DNA of 64,000 nt from Plasticicumulans lactativorans. GTDB taxonomy: Bacteria; Pseudomonadota; Gammaproteobacteria; Competibacterales; Competibacteraceae. Position numbers and translations under genes: made by a program. Location of the stretch: contig NZ_SLWY01000001.1 in assembly GCF_004341245.1 (NCBI RefSeq), positions 1-64,000 of the forward strand, written 5' to 3'. The notes under the pieces are model-generated. The model saw only the letters and a program-made list of their open reading frames with translations. It made no database searches and had not been told where the DNA came from. Below, piece by piece: positions 18,988-27,174 of this stretch; position 1 is the first letter of the stretch; each line of letters begins with the position of its first letter.

Positions 18988-20406
18988 ATGCCAAGCGCGA
19001 GAACGCTGGACGGTCGCGAGATCGAGGTGTCGCCCGAGGCCCTGGCCGGGCTGCAGATGCGCCTGCGCGGGCCGCTGCTGCTGCCGGGCGACGCCGACTA
19101 CGAGGCCTCGCGCAGCGTCTGGAACGCGATGATCGACCGCCGGCCCGCCGCCGTCGCGCGCTGCCTCGGCAGCGCCGACGTGATCGCCGGCGTGCAGTTC
19201 GCGCGCGAGCACGGACTGCTGCTCTGCATCAAGGGCGGCGGGCACAACATCGCCGGCCTGGCCGTGGCCGACGGCGCGCTGATGCTCGACCTGTCGCTGA
19301 TGCGCGGCGTCTGGGTCGACCCGCGGGCGCGGATCGCCCGCGCGCAGGCCGGCTGCCTGCTCGGCGACGTCGACCGCGAGACCCAGGTGCACGGGCTCGC
19401 CGCGGTGCTCGGCTTCATCTCGCTGACCGGCATCGCCGGGCTCACGCTGGGCGGGGGCTTCGGCTACCTGACCCGGCGCTGGGGCTGGACCTCCGACAAC
19501 GTCGTCGGCATGGACCTGGTGACCGCCGACGCCCGCCTGGTGCGGGCGAGCGAGGACGAGAACCCGGACCTCTTCTGGGGGCTGCGCGGCGGCGGCGGCA
19601 ACTTCGGCGTCGTCACCGGCATCGACTACGCGCTGCACCCGCTCGGCCCCGAGGTCGTCGGCGGCCTCGTCGCCTGGCCCGCGAGTGCGGCGCCCGAGGT
19701 GCTCGAGCTCTACCGCACGCTCGCCGAGACGGCGCCGCCCGAACTCACCCTGGTTGCGCTGATGCGCCGCGCGCCGCCGGCGCCGTGGCTGCCGAAAGAG
19801 GTGCACGGGCAGCCGATCGTCGCCATCCTGGCCTGCTACAGCGGCCCGCCCGCGGAGGGCGAGCGGCTCGTCGCCCCGATCAAGGCCTTCGGCAAGCCGG
19901 TCGGCGACGTGCTGCTGCGCCGGCCGTATGTGCAGATGCAGGCCCTGCTCGACGCCACGCAGCCGAAAGGCCGGCGCTACTACTGGAAGAGCGAATACCT
20001 GCCGCGCATCGAGCCCGCGCTGTGCGCGAAGGTCATCGAGCACGCCGCGAAGATCCGCTCGCCGCATGCCGCGGCGATCCTGTTCCAGATCGCCGGCGCG
20101 CTCAACGAGCGCCCCGACGCGCATTCCCCGGTCGGCAACCGCGACGCCCGTTACGTGATCAACCTGACCGGCGCGTGGGAGGCGGCGGTCGACGACGCCG
20201 CCAACGTCGCCTGGGCGCGCGAGGCCTGGCAGGACGTGCGCGTCTTCTCGACCGGCGGCAACTACATCAACTTCCTGACCGAGGACGAAGGGCGCGAGCG
20301 CGTCGAGGCGGCGCTCGGCCCGGGGCTCGCGCGGCTCGCCGAGGTCAAGGCCGCGTGGGACCCGCTGAACGTGTTCCGCGTCAACCGCAACATCGAACCG
20401 ACCTGA
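18988..20406 (+). CDS. FAD-dependent oxidoreductase (berberine-bridge/PCMH type)
   Basis: The 472-residue flavoprotein has an N-terminal FAD-binding PCMH domain. The segment CIKGGGHNIAGLAVADGALM carries the His usually attached covalently to FAD, and LTLGGGFGYLTRRWGWTSDN follows. A C-terminal BBE motif YINFLTEDEG and FRVNRNIEPT close the protein. The second attachment Cys found in bicovalent members is absent (VLGFISLTGIAG), so single attachment is expected. Relatives oxidise sugars or alkaloids or detoxify xenobiotics; the substrate is unknown. The ATG at 18988 is chosen over 18970 because the GGAGGGG ribosome site lies between the two. Confidence 0.85.
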   Translation: MPSARTLDGREIEVSPEALAGLQMRLRGPLLLPGDADYEASRSVWNAMIDRRPAAVARCLGSADVIAGVQFAREHGLLLCIKGGGHNIAGLAVADGALMLDLSLMRGVWVDPRARIARAQAGCLLGDVDRETQVHGLAAVLGFISLTGIAGLTLGGGFGYLTRRWGWTSDNVVGMDLVTADARLVRASEDENPDLFWGLRGGGGNFGVVTGIDYALHPLGPEVVGGLVAWPASAAPEVLELYRTLAETAPPELTLVALMRRAPPAPWLPKEVHGQPIVAILACYSGPPAEGERLVAPIKAFGKPVGDVLLRRPYVQMQALLDATQPKGRRYYWKSEYLPRIEPALCAKVIEHAAKIRSPHAAAILFQIAGALNERPDAHSPVGNRDARYVINLTGAWEAAVDDAANVAWAREAWQDVRVFSTGGNYINFLTEDEGRERVEAALGPGLARLAEVKAAWDPLNVFRVNRNIEPT

Positions 20407-20438
20407 AGGCGCGCCGCGGGCGCGGCCGTCGCGGATGG

Positions 20439-20774
20439 GTCCGTGACGGCACCGATGGGGTCCGCGACGGCACCGATGGGGTCGGCGAGGGCATCGATGG
20501 GGTCCGCAACGACATCGATGGGGTCCGCAACGACATCGATGGGGTCCGCAACGACATCGATGGGGTCCGCAACGACATCGATGGGGTCCGCAACGGCACC
20601 GATGGGGTTCGCGACGGCACCGATGAGGTCGGCGACGGCATCGATGGGGTCCGCGACGGCATCGGTGGGGTCCGCGACGGCATCGATGGGGTCCGCGACG
20701 GCACCGATGGGGTCCGCGACGGCATCGATGGGGTCCGCGACGGCACCGATGGGGTCCGCGACGGCATCGGTTGC
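20439..20774 (+). repeat. 21-bp tandem repeat, 16 units
   Basis: Sixteen head-to-tail 21-bp units begin at 20439 and every 21 bases to 20754, the last being partial. Each unit ends in an ATGGG-type sequence. Four central units in a row are identical; others differ at a few positions. All frames can stay open because 21 is a multiple of three. In the frame of the downstream SRAP gene the units read as the heptad VRDGTDG and variants. The whole stretch from 20407 to 20897 has no recognised gene. It is not a CRISPR array because there are no spacers. Confidence 0.92.
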
Positions 20775-20897
20775 GCGTCCGGTCGATCGTTCGCCCGGCG
20801 CGGACGCGGCTCCGGGGCGTGCCCGTACGGGAGGGGGGCACGCCCTTCGTCACGGAGCGGCGAGGGTTTGGGAGACCGTTGGGAGAGGAGAAACACC

Positions 20898-21572
20898 ATG
20901 TGTGGACGCTTCGCGCAGCATCGCAGCCTGGAAGCCCTGGGCGAGTTCTTGCGTGCCCAGGTAGCGCCGGAGCCTGACTGGCGGCCGCGCTACAACGTCG
21001 CACCGTCCACGCCGGTGCTGGCGCTGGCACTGCGCAACGGCGTGCGCCGGCTCGACCGGTATCGCTGGGGCCTGGTGCCGGCCTGGAGCAAGACCGCCAG
21101 GAGCACCTACGCGACCTTCAACGCCCGCGCCGAAACCGTGGCGACGGCACCGGCGTTCCGGGCGGCGTACCGGCGGCGACGCTGCGTGGTGCCGGCCGAC
21201 GGCTGGTACGAGTGGCAGACGCGCGACGGCGCCAAGTGCCCCTGGTACCTCTACCGCGCCGACGGCGCGCCGCTGCTCTTCGCCGGCCTCTGGGAGTACT
21301 GGGAGAGCGAAGGCGCCGAACCGCTGGAGTCCTGCGCGATCATCGTCACCGCGGCCTCGGCGTCGCTCGCGCCCATCCATGACCGCATGCCGGTGATCCT
21401 GGAGCCCGGGCAGCTCGACCTGTGGCTCGACCCGCAGTCGCCGCGGGACGCGGTCGACGAGTTGCTGCGCTCCGCCGCCGACGGCGTGATCGGCGCCCAC
21501 CCGGTCGCCCCGCGGGTCAACAACGTGCGCAACGACGACCCGACCTGCGTGGAGCCGCTGGTGCAGGCGTGA
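20898..21572 (+). CDS. yedK: SRAP (SOS response-associated) protein, YedK/HMCES family
   Basis: The 224-residue SRAP domain protein crosslinks to abasic sites in single-stranded DNA and protects them. All active-site parts are seen: Cys2 in MCGRFAQ (which must become the N-terminus after Met removal), Asn in RYNVAPS, Glu in WYEW and His in IHDRMPVIL. The same frame is open leftwards through the 21-bp repeat, but catalysis requires Cys at position 2, and GGGAGAGGAG precedes the ATG, so the start at 20898 is secure. It sits a few hundred bases from the defence island. Confidence 0.95.
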   Translation: MCGRFAQHRSLEALGEFLRAQVAPEPDWRPRYNVAPSTPVLALALRNGVRRLDRYRWGLVPAWSKTARSTYATFNARAETVATAPAFRAAYRRRRCVVPADGWYEWQTRDGAKCPWYLYRADGAPLLFAGLWEYWESEGAEPLESCAIIVTAASASLAPIHDRMPVILEPGQLDLWLDPQSPRDAVDELLRSAADGVIGAHPVAPRVNNVRNDDPTCVEPLVQA

Positions 21573-22179
21573 ACCGTGCCGTGGCGGCGGTTCGCGTGCG
21601 AGGCGCCGCCGCCGGGGGCGCGTGCGCCTGCTGGAACACGGCCGGACGCCCGGCGCAGCGGGCCGGCAACGGCCGGTGCGGGCGCGGTGGACGTCGGGCC
21701 CCAGGCCGCGACGCCCACGCTGCCGTGCCGGCGAGGAGGAGGCGCCGTACGGGCAGCGCCTCCGCGGGACTCACGCCATCCGGAGTCGCGATGACCTGGA
21801 ATAGGCCCAGTCCAGTGCCAGCATGATCACGAGGGAAAGACCGACGAGAGGAAAGAGCACGCCTCCGAGGACGAGCAGCGCCAGCAAGCCGCGGAACACG
21901 CGCCGGTCGTGCGGCACGAGGTTGTCAGTTTCTGGTCCGCCGAGTCGGTGCCGGAGCCGGACGAAGCGCACATCGAGTGCGAGCTACAGGCGTTGCGAGA
22001 CGTGCTGGCGCAAGAAGTTCGCCGTCCGCGCGGCGTGAGGCGGAGGGGCGAAAAGGGGAATGCCGGTCATTGCCGGACGAGTGCACCTTAAAATGTGCGG
22101 CAGGGGGCGCCCGCGGGCTGATCCATTTGGCAGAATGGCCGTGCATGCGACGATCGAGCGCGGGAGACGGCTGACCCTG
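21573..22179 (+). other. Intergenic stretch left of the defence island
   Basis: This stretch of about 600 bases lies between the SRAP gene and the hsdR stump. Only one weak small membrane ORF (21771-21971, minus strand) was found. The GC content falls toward the right end, consistent with a junction region. No IS element or tRNA was recognised. Confidence 0.5.
21771..21971 (-). CDS. Possible small membrane protein
   Basis: This 66-codon frame has a long hydrophobic central part (RGLLALLVLGGVLFPLVGLS), one or two membrane helices, and a basic tail. No family or good ribosome site was recognised. It is reported because it is the only membrane-like frame in the gap, and it may be spurious. Confidence 0.25.
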   Translation of the reverse strand: MRFVRLRHRLGGPETDNLVPHDRRVFRGLLALLVLGGVLFPLVGLSLVIMLALDWAYSRSSRLRMA

Positions 22180-22257
22180 ATGGACAAACGCGCTTTGAGC
22201 GAGCGGGACATCTGCACTAAGTTCATCACGTCGTGGCTTGACAGATGTTTGCCTTGA
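22180..22257 (+). pseudogene. hsdR: 5' stump of a type I restriction R subunit (hsdR)
   Basis: From the ATG at 22180 the frame reads MDKRALSERDICTKFIT, which is the recognisable N-terminus of EcoEI-type HsdR proteins (normally continuing with a PAL..AGW segment). After codon 17 (about 22230) the similarity stops abruptly, and eight unrelated residues lead to a stop at 22257. The remainder of the gene (normally some 800 or more codons) is missing. The break coincides with the left edge of the five-gene cassette, so the cassette probably replaced or interrupted a restriction locus. Confidence 0.7.
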
Positions 22258-22267
22258 CCGGTCGAAT
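22238..22267 (+). promoter_or_regulatory. Candidate promoter of the defence cassette
   Basis: A perfect -35 TTGACA (22238-22243) is spaced 18 bases from TCGAAT (22262-22267, four of six consensus). It lies across the hsdR stump junction. Transcription from about 22274 would exclude the upstream ATG at 22245 and favours the GTG at 22347 as the start of the helicase gene. The GCCCC-ATTC-GGGGC hairpin lies just after the -10. Confidence 0.45.
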
Positions 22268-22346
22268 AGCCCCATTCGGGGCCGTGTACTTTGCAAATGG
22301 GCCGAGGTGCCCGAAAAACCGGTCTGGAGCCAGGACAAGAATTACA

Positions 22347-25300
22347 GTGCGCGAACCCCACCGGTTACTCACAGCCCGCTTATTGGAGTTGATCGAAACC
22401 CATCCCGAAGGATTGCGACTCGACGAGGTTCAGGCGCGTACGCGTGTTGAAGGGTGTCGCGCGGGAGTCGATGATCTCGCAGCAGCGCTACTCGATCTCC
22501 AGCACCAAGGTCTTGCACATATAAACGCAGCCCGGCGCTGGTTTCCGAAGCGGGCGGCGAGTGTACGACCATCCTCCGCAGTCACTGGTTCGGATGACGT
22601 GGCGGGTGCAGGGCTGGTGCTGCAGGCGCTACCGGCGCGCATCACTGGCAACGATATGGCGGTAGCACCAGCACCTGCATTGAGTGCTACCGGCACCTCG
22701 CTCAAGCCGACTTGGGGCCTGTTACGCAGCCTGCTGCCGTATTACGCCGAGGCGCTAGCCCGCAATGAACGGGCGTTGCTACTCGGAACGCCTGAGCGCT
22801 ACGGCGAGCAGTTCCTGCTCGTGGCACCACGCGGCCGATGGTGGCCAGCAGCAGGGTTAGGCTACGGGCTAGAACTCTCGCGTACGCATCTGCCGGTTGC
22901 TTTTCTCACCGCGTTAGCCCGACGCACGCGCGAACCGATTCATGTAGCCTACCCCATCGCGCTGGTGCGGCCCCGCGACGCCGCGCGCAGCCCCTTTCTG
23001 TTACCAGTGGCAACTGTGGCAGCGGACTGGACCCTCGACGCCGAGAAACTGCGCCTGAATCTGCCGGCCCAAACGCCGGCGATCGAATGGTCGTGGGTGC
23101 GCGGACAGCGCCAGCGCGGACGCCAGATTCGCGAGTTGCTCGATGCACTTGATGTCAATGCTGACGACGAAGTCTGGCGGGCAGGCTCCTTCGTCGACTG
23201 GGCGACCTTCGTCGATCGTCTCGCTGCAACCACCCCTACCGAGGTGCGCACACCGCTCGATCTCGCTCAGCCCAACAATGAGTTGGATTGTGGCCAGGCG
23301 GGCGGTATTTACGGGGCGTTGGGGCTGTTCCTGTCGAGCGAATTGCAGTTCGCGCGCGGGGCGGTGCGTGATCTCAAGTCCATGACGCAGTGGTCAGATG
23401 ACGAGCTGGCCACAACGGCGCTGGCTGCGTGCTTCAGCGATGCCATCCACAAGGCACCGAATCCGGTCATCGTTCCGGTGCTGGAGCCGCTTGTGCTTGG
23501 CGAGGATCAGCTTGCGGCCGTGCGTGCCGGGCTAAACGATCGGCTGACCGTGGTAACCGGGCCGCCCGGGACCGGCAAGTCACAGGTCGCCGTTGCCCTG
23601 ATGGCTAGCGCAGCGCTTGTCGGTCGCAGCGTCCTGTTTGCCAGCCGCAATCATCAGGCGATCGACGCAGTCGTCGGGCGGCTGGCCGAAGTAGTTGAAG
23701 ACCGGCCGCTGGTAATCCGTGCCAATGCGCGCGAAAGCGATGACAGCTTCGACTTTACCCGTGCGATCGAAGCCATCCTCGCGCGGCCCGGTGGTGAGAG
23801 GCCCGGCGAAGGGCTGGCTGGCTCGATCGAAGTGCTGACGCGGCTCGATGCGGCACGGACCGCTGCGATCGAACAGGCCGCCACTGCTAACCAAGCGATC
23901 AACGAACTCGGGCGGCTGGAAGCAGCGATCGGAGATCTGACGGCAGCCCTTGGCATCGACGCAGCCGCTCCACTACCGCGGGATCTGCCCGCTGCCACAC
24001 GACCCTTGCATAGTTGGCTAGAGCGCCTGTTTGCGCCTTGGGTACGGTACCGGCGACTACAACGGCTACGGCGTCTAGCGCTGGGATGGGGCCAGCTTGG
24101 TTTTGGCGAGTGCGACGAATCGACGCTGGAGCTACACGAACAACGTCTACTCGACCTGCAGGAGCTGGCTGCGCTGCGGGTCGAGCGGGATCAGGCAGAG
24201 GCAGCCGTGCGTCAACTCCGTTCAACCGGCGATCCGATCGCGCTCGGAGAGCGGCTGTGCGCTTCATCCAAATTGCGTCTGCAGGGGCTCGCCGAACTGC
24301 TTATCGAGTGTGCGCCTGAAGATCGCCGTGCGTTGACCGCGTTGCGCGGCGATCTGGCTCTGGCGCGCGGTGATGGCGCCGCCGGTGCTGCCCGTGCTCG
24401 GGAACTCTGGTCGGCTCAGCGAGCCCTGATCCTCGGCCAGATGCCGCTATGGGCCGTGTCAAACCTCGGCGCAGCCAGCCGCATTCCGCTGGTACCCGGG
24501 TTGTTCGATTATGTGGTGCTTGACGAGGCATCGCAGTGTGATATCGCTTCGGCTTTGCCGCTGCTGGCCCGGGCTCGGCAGGCGATCGTGATTGGTGATC
24601 CCGCGCAGCTTACGCATATCTCCCAAGTGCGCCGGGAGTGGGAAGCCGAAACCCTGCGCAATGCCGGCTTGATGAGGCCTGGCATCGGCAGCTATTTGTT
24701 CTCGACCAACAGTTTGTTCCATCTTGCTGCTGCTGCCGCCGGCGACCATCACCTGCTGCGCGATCACTTCCGCTGCCATGAAGATATTGCCGACTACATT
24801 AGTGCCACATTCTACGGCAATCGCCTGCGGCCATTGACCGACCCGCGTAGCCTGCGGGCACCAGTCGGACAGGCAGCCGGTTTTCACTGGACGACCGCGC
24901 CCGGTCCGATCCAACCAGCCCGCACCGGCTGCTTTGCACCAGCCGAGATCGAAGCCATCGTGCACGAATTGCATTGGTTGCTGGGTGAGGGCGGCTTCAC
25001 TGGAAGCATTGGCGTAGTCACATCGTTTCGCGAACAGGCCAACCGTCTACGCGACCGCATCGAGCATTGTTTGAGTGCCGAGGCGATTGCAAGCGCACGA
25101 TTGGAGGTTCACACCGCTCACGGCTTCCAGGGCGATGCGCGCGATGTGATTCTACTCAGTTTATGTATCGGTCCGGATATGCCGGCTGGGGCGCGAGCCT
25201 TCCTGCACGACACGGGAAATCTCGTTAATGTTGCGGTGAGCCGTGCCCGCGCCGTTTGCCATATCTTCGGCAACCTGGAGTATGGAGCTCACTGCGGTAT

Positions 25301-25676
25301 CCGGTATGTCGAGGCACTGCTGGCACGGCGCCATCGAACAGGCGATGCCACTGCCAGTTTCGAATCCCCCTGGGAAGAAAAGCTCTGGCGCGCCTTGGCT
25401 GAGCGCGGTATCGAGACAACACCACAATACCCGATTGCCGGTCGCCGGCTTGATCTGGCATTGCTGACCGACAGTGTGCGTCTCGATATTGAGGTCGATG
25501 GCGACCGTTTTCATCGCGACCTCGACGGTCGGCGCAAGGTGGGTGATCTATGGCGAGATCATCAATTGCAGGCGCTCGGCTGGCGGGTCGTGCGCTTCTG
25601 GGTTTACGAACTGCGGGAGAACATGGATGGTTGCGTCGAACGCATCCTTGTCCACATCCGAAGCACCGATTACTGA
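22347..25676 (+). CDS. SF1 DNA/RNA helicase with C-terminal DUF559/Vsr-like nuclease domain
   Basis: The roughly 1109-residue protein has an N-terminal winged-helix-like segment (about 1-65) and a central superfamily 1 (DNA2/UPF1-type) motor. Walker A GPPGTGK starts at about 405; Walker B is VVLDEASQ with D726-E727; later motifs are VIGDPAQLTHIS, DHFRCHEDIADYIS, VTSFREQ, TAHGFQGDARDVILLS and NVAVSRAR. The insertion between motifs I and II (about 500-690) is helical. From about 1005 a DUF559/Vsr-like PD-(D/E)xK domain follows (RRLDLALL, RLDIEVDGDRFHRD, WRVVRFWVYEL) with Asp and Glu intact. I place the start at the GTG at 22347; an ATG at 22245 is possible but its extra residues look non-coding. 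It overlaps the next gene by 50 bases. Confidence 0.87.
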   Translation: MREPHRLLTARLLELIETHPEGLRLDEVQARTRVEGCRAGVDDLAAALLDLQHQGLAHINAARRWFPKRAASVRPSSAVTGSDDVAGAGLVLQALPARITGNDMAVAPAPALSATGTSLKPTWGLLRSLLPYYAEALARNERALLLGTPERYGEQFLLVAPRGRWWPAAGLGYGLELSRTHLPVAFLTALARRTREPIHVAYPIALVRPRDAARSPFLLPVATVAADWTLDAEKLRLNLPAQTPAIEWSWVRGQRQRGRQIRELLDALDVNADDEVWRAGSFVDWATFVDRLAATTPTEVRTPLDLAQPNNELDCGQAGGIYGALGLFLSSELQFARGAVRDLKSMTQWSDDELATTALAACFSDAIHKAPNPVIVPVLEPLVLGEDQLAAVRAGLNDRLTVVTGPPGTGKSQVAVALMASAALVGRSVLFASRNHQAIDAVVGRLAEVVEDRPLVIRANARESDDSFDFTRAIEAILARPGGERPGEGLAGSIEVLTRLDAARTAAIEQAATANQAINELGRLEAAIGDLTAALGIDAAAPLPRDLPAATRPLHSWLERLFAPWVRYRRLQRLRRLALGWGQLGFGECDESTLELHEQRLLDLQELAALRVERDQAEAAVRQLRSTGDPIALGERLCASSKLRLQGLAELLIECAPEDRRALTALRGDLALARGDGAAGAARARELWSAQRALILGQMPLWAVSNLGAASRIPLVPGLFDYVVLDEASQCDIASALPLLARARQAIVIGDPAQLTHISQVRREWEAETLRNAGLMRPGIGSYLFSTNSLFHLAAAAAGDHHLLRDHFRCHEDIADYISATFYGNRLRPLTDPRSLRAPVGQAAGFHWTTAPGPIQPARTGCFAPAEIEAIVHELHWLLGEGGFTGSIGVVTSFREQANRLRDRIEHCLSAEAIASARLEVHTAHGFQGDARDVILLSLCIGPDMPAGARAFLHDTGNLVNVAVSRARAVCHIFGNLEYGAHCGIRYVEALLARRHRTGDATASFESPWEEKLWRALAERGIETTPQYPIAGRRLDLALLTDSVRLDIEVDGDRFHRDLDGRRKVGDLWRDHQLQALGWRVVRFWVYELRENMDGCVERILVHIRSTDY

Positions 25677-27159
25677 GCATCACCGTTCCCCACCAGCAGC
25701 AGCCGTGCCACCAGCGAATTGGCGGCGAATGCAACTCGTGCTCGGGCTGGCCGGGGCTCTGGCGCTGGCTAGCCTCGTCACTGTATTGGTGGGTGTAATC
25801 GGCGACGCCACCGAACGCGAGAGTTGGCGAGTACGGCGTAGCGAGCATCAGGAGGTGCTGGGCGCGCTCAGCACCGCACGTGCCCAGCTTGATGAGGAAG
25901 TCGCCAACCTACGCCGTAATCGTGCTGCGCTCGATGCAGACCTGAATCGTCTCCGGACCAGCGCCGAAGCTGAGCAGGGCGGCGCAGCACGGCTGCGTGA
26001 GGAAGTCGCCGCACTACGCCAGGAGCTCGCCGCCGGCCGCGCCGAGTTGGCTGTGGCTACGCAGCGGCGCGACACCCTGCAGGCTGCAGTGAAGACGGCC
26101 GATACGACGCTGGCGGAACTGAACGCGCGCCGCGATGAGGCCGAGCGTCAGACCGGTGAGGCAGCAGAACGCCGGCGGGTCGCGGCCGAAGCCGAGCGGG
26201 CCGCGAAGGCCCAGCAGAGCAAGGCCGAACAAGCCCGCGACAGTGCGGTTGCACAGCAGAAGGAGGCTGAGCGGCGCATCGAGCAGATCCTTCAGGACCT
26301 GAAAACCGCCGAAGAACGAGTAGGTGGACTGCGCACGCAAGAGGCTCAACTAAAAGCGGCTACAACTGCCTCCACTGCCGAACGTGACCGGCTGGATGCT
26401 GAAGCCAAGCGGCTCGGACTGGAGCTTGTCAAGCTCGATCAGCAGCGCCAGCAGCTTGAGCGCGATACCCGTACTACCGCCGAAACTCGACGGACGGCCG
26501 AGGGGCTCCAGCAGCAGCTCGACCAAGCGAACCGGGATCTCGGTACCGTCCGCGAAGCCCTGAAGACCGCGCAGGGGCAGCTAGCCGAAACGCGCGGCCA
26601 GCAGACCCAACTCGCCGACGAACTGGCCCGGCTGCGCGCACAGAAAACCGGCCTGGATGGCGTGATCACCGCGGCTGCTAACGCTCAAGCGGAACTTGAC
26701 AAACTGCAGGCTCAGCAGAAACGGGCGGAGCAAGCAGCAGAAACGACGCGTCTCGATGTTCGTCAGCTCGAATCTCGGAAAACGGCACTGGAAGCCGACA
26801 TCATCAAATTCACCGCCAGCGGCAAGGATTTGGAAAAGTTCCGTGCCGAACTGGCTGATACCAATGCAGAACTCGAACGTCTGCGTCAGCAATTGGTTGA
26901 GGCACGGAGCCGGCGCGAGACTATCGCGATTGAAGTGGAACGCCTAACGCAACAGCGCGGCGAACTGGAGCGCACCATCGGTTCACTAACGCCGCGAGCG
27001 CAGGAGGCCGAAGCGCTACGGATCCGGCTCCAGCAAGACAACGGCACTTTGCTCGCCCTGCGCGAGCAGATTGAACGCTTGCGCACTGAACGTGACAGCT
27101 TGCAGCAGCCGGTCACATCTTCCATGCATGTCCCCGGCGACAACGCCGCGGCACGCTGA
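25627..27159 (+). CDS. Membrane-anchored coiled-coil protein
   Basis: In this protein of about 510 residues a single hydrophobic segment (QLVLGLAGALALASLVTVLV, about 36-58) is followed by some 440 residues of almost unbroken coiled coil rich in Glu, Arg, Ala, Gln and Leu. There is no enzymatic motif. The start is set at the ATG at 25627, six bases after GGGAGA and inside the helicase gene; starts at 25706 (GTG) or 25730 (ATG) are alternatives that would still keep the membrane segment. Expected topology is a short cytoplasmic or periplasmic N-terminus, one helix, then a long rod. Its layout parallels the N-terminal half of the next gene product, so the two rods may pair. Confidence 0.8.
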   Translation: MVASNASLSTSEAPITEHHRSPPAAAVPPANWRRMQLVLGLAGALALASLVTVLVGVIGDATERESWRVRRSEHQEVLGALSTARAQLDEEVANLRRNRAALDADLNRLRTSAEAEQGGAARLREEVAALRQELAAGRAELAVATQRRDTLQAAVKTADTTLAELNARRDEAERQTGEAAERRRVAAEAERAAKAQQSKAEQARDSAVAQQKEAERRIEQILQDLKTAEERVGGLRTQEAQLKAATTASTAERDRLDAEAKRLGLELVKLDQQRQQLERDTRTTAETRRTAEGLQQQLDQANRDLGTVREALKTAQGQLAETRGQQTQLADELARLRAQKTGLDGVITAAANAQAELDKLQAQQKRAEQAAETTRLDVRQLESRKTALEADIIKFTASGKDLEKFRAELADTNAELERLRQQLVEARSRRETIAIEVERLTQQRGELERTIGSLTPRAQEAEALRIRLQQDNGTLLALREQIERLRTERDSLQQPVTSSMHVPGDNAAAR

Positions 27160-27174
27160 TCAAGGATCGCGCTG

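Noticed and set aside
20439-20774. CRISPR array
   Set aside because: Units are contiguous 21-mers with no spacers and no cas genes are nearby.
18816-21572. A 918-codon frame joining the flavoprotein region, the 21-bp repeat and the SRAP gene
   Set aside because: The flavoprotein is in another frame, and the SRAP enzyme requires Met-Cys at its N-terminus with a good ribosome site at 20898. The long frame is open only because the repeat unit is a multiple of three.
22245-22346. ATG at 22245 as start of the helicase gene
   Set aside because: It lies between the -35 and -10 of the only good promoter, and the 34 extra residues do not look protein-like. The GTG at 22347 is preferred, although not proven.
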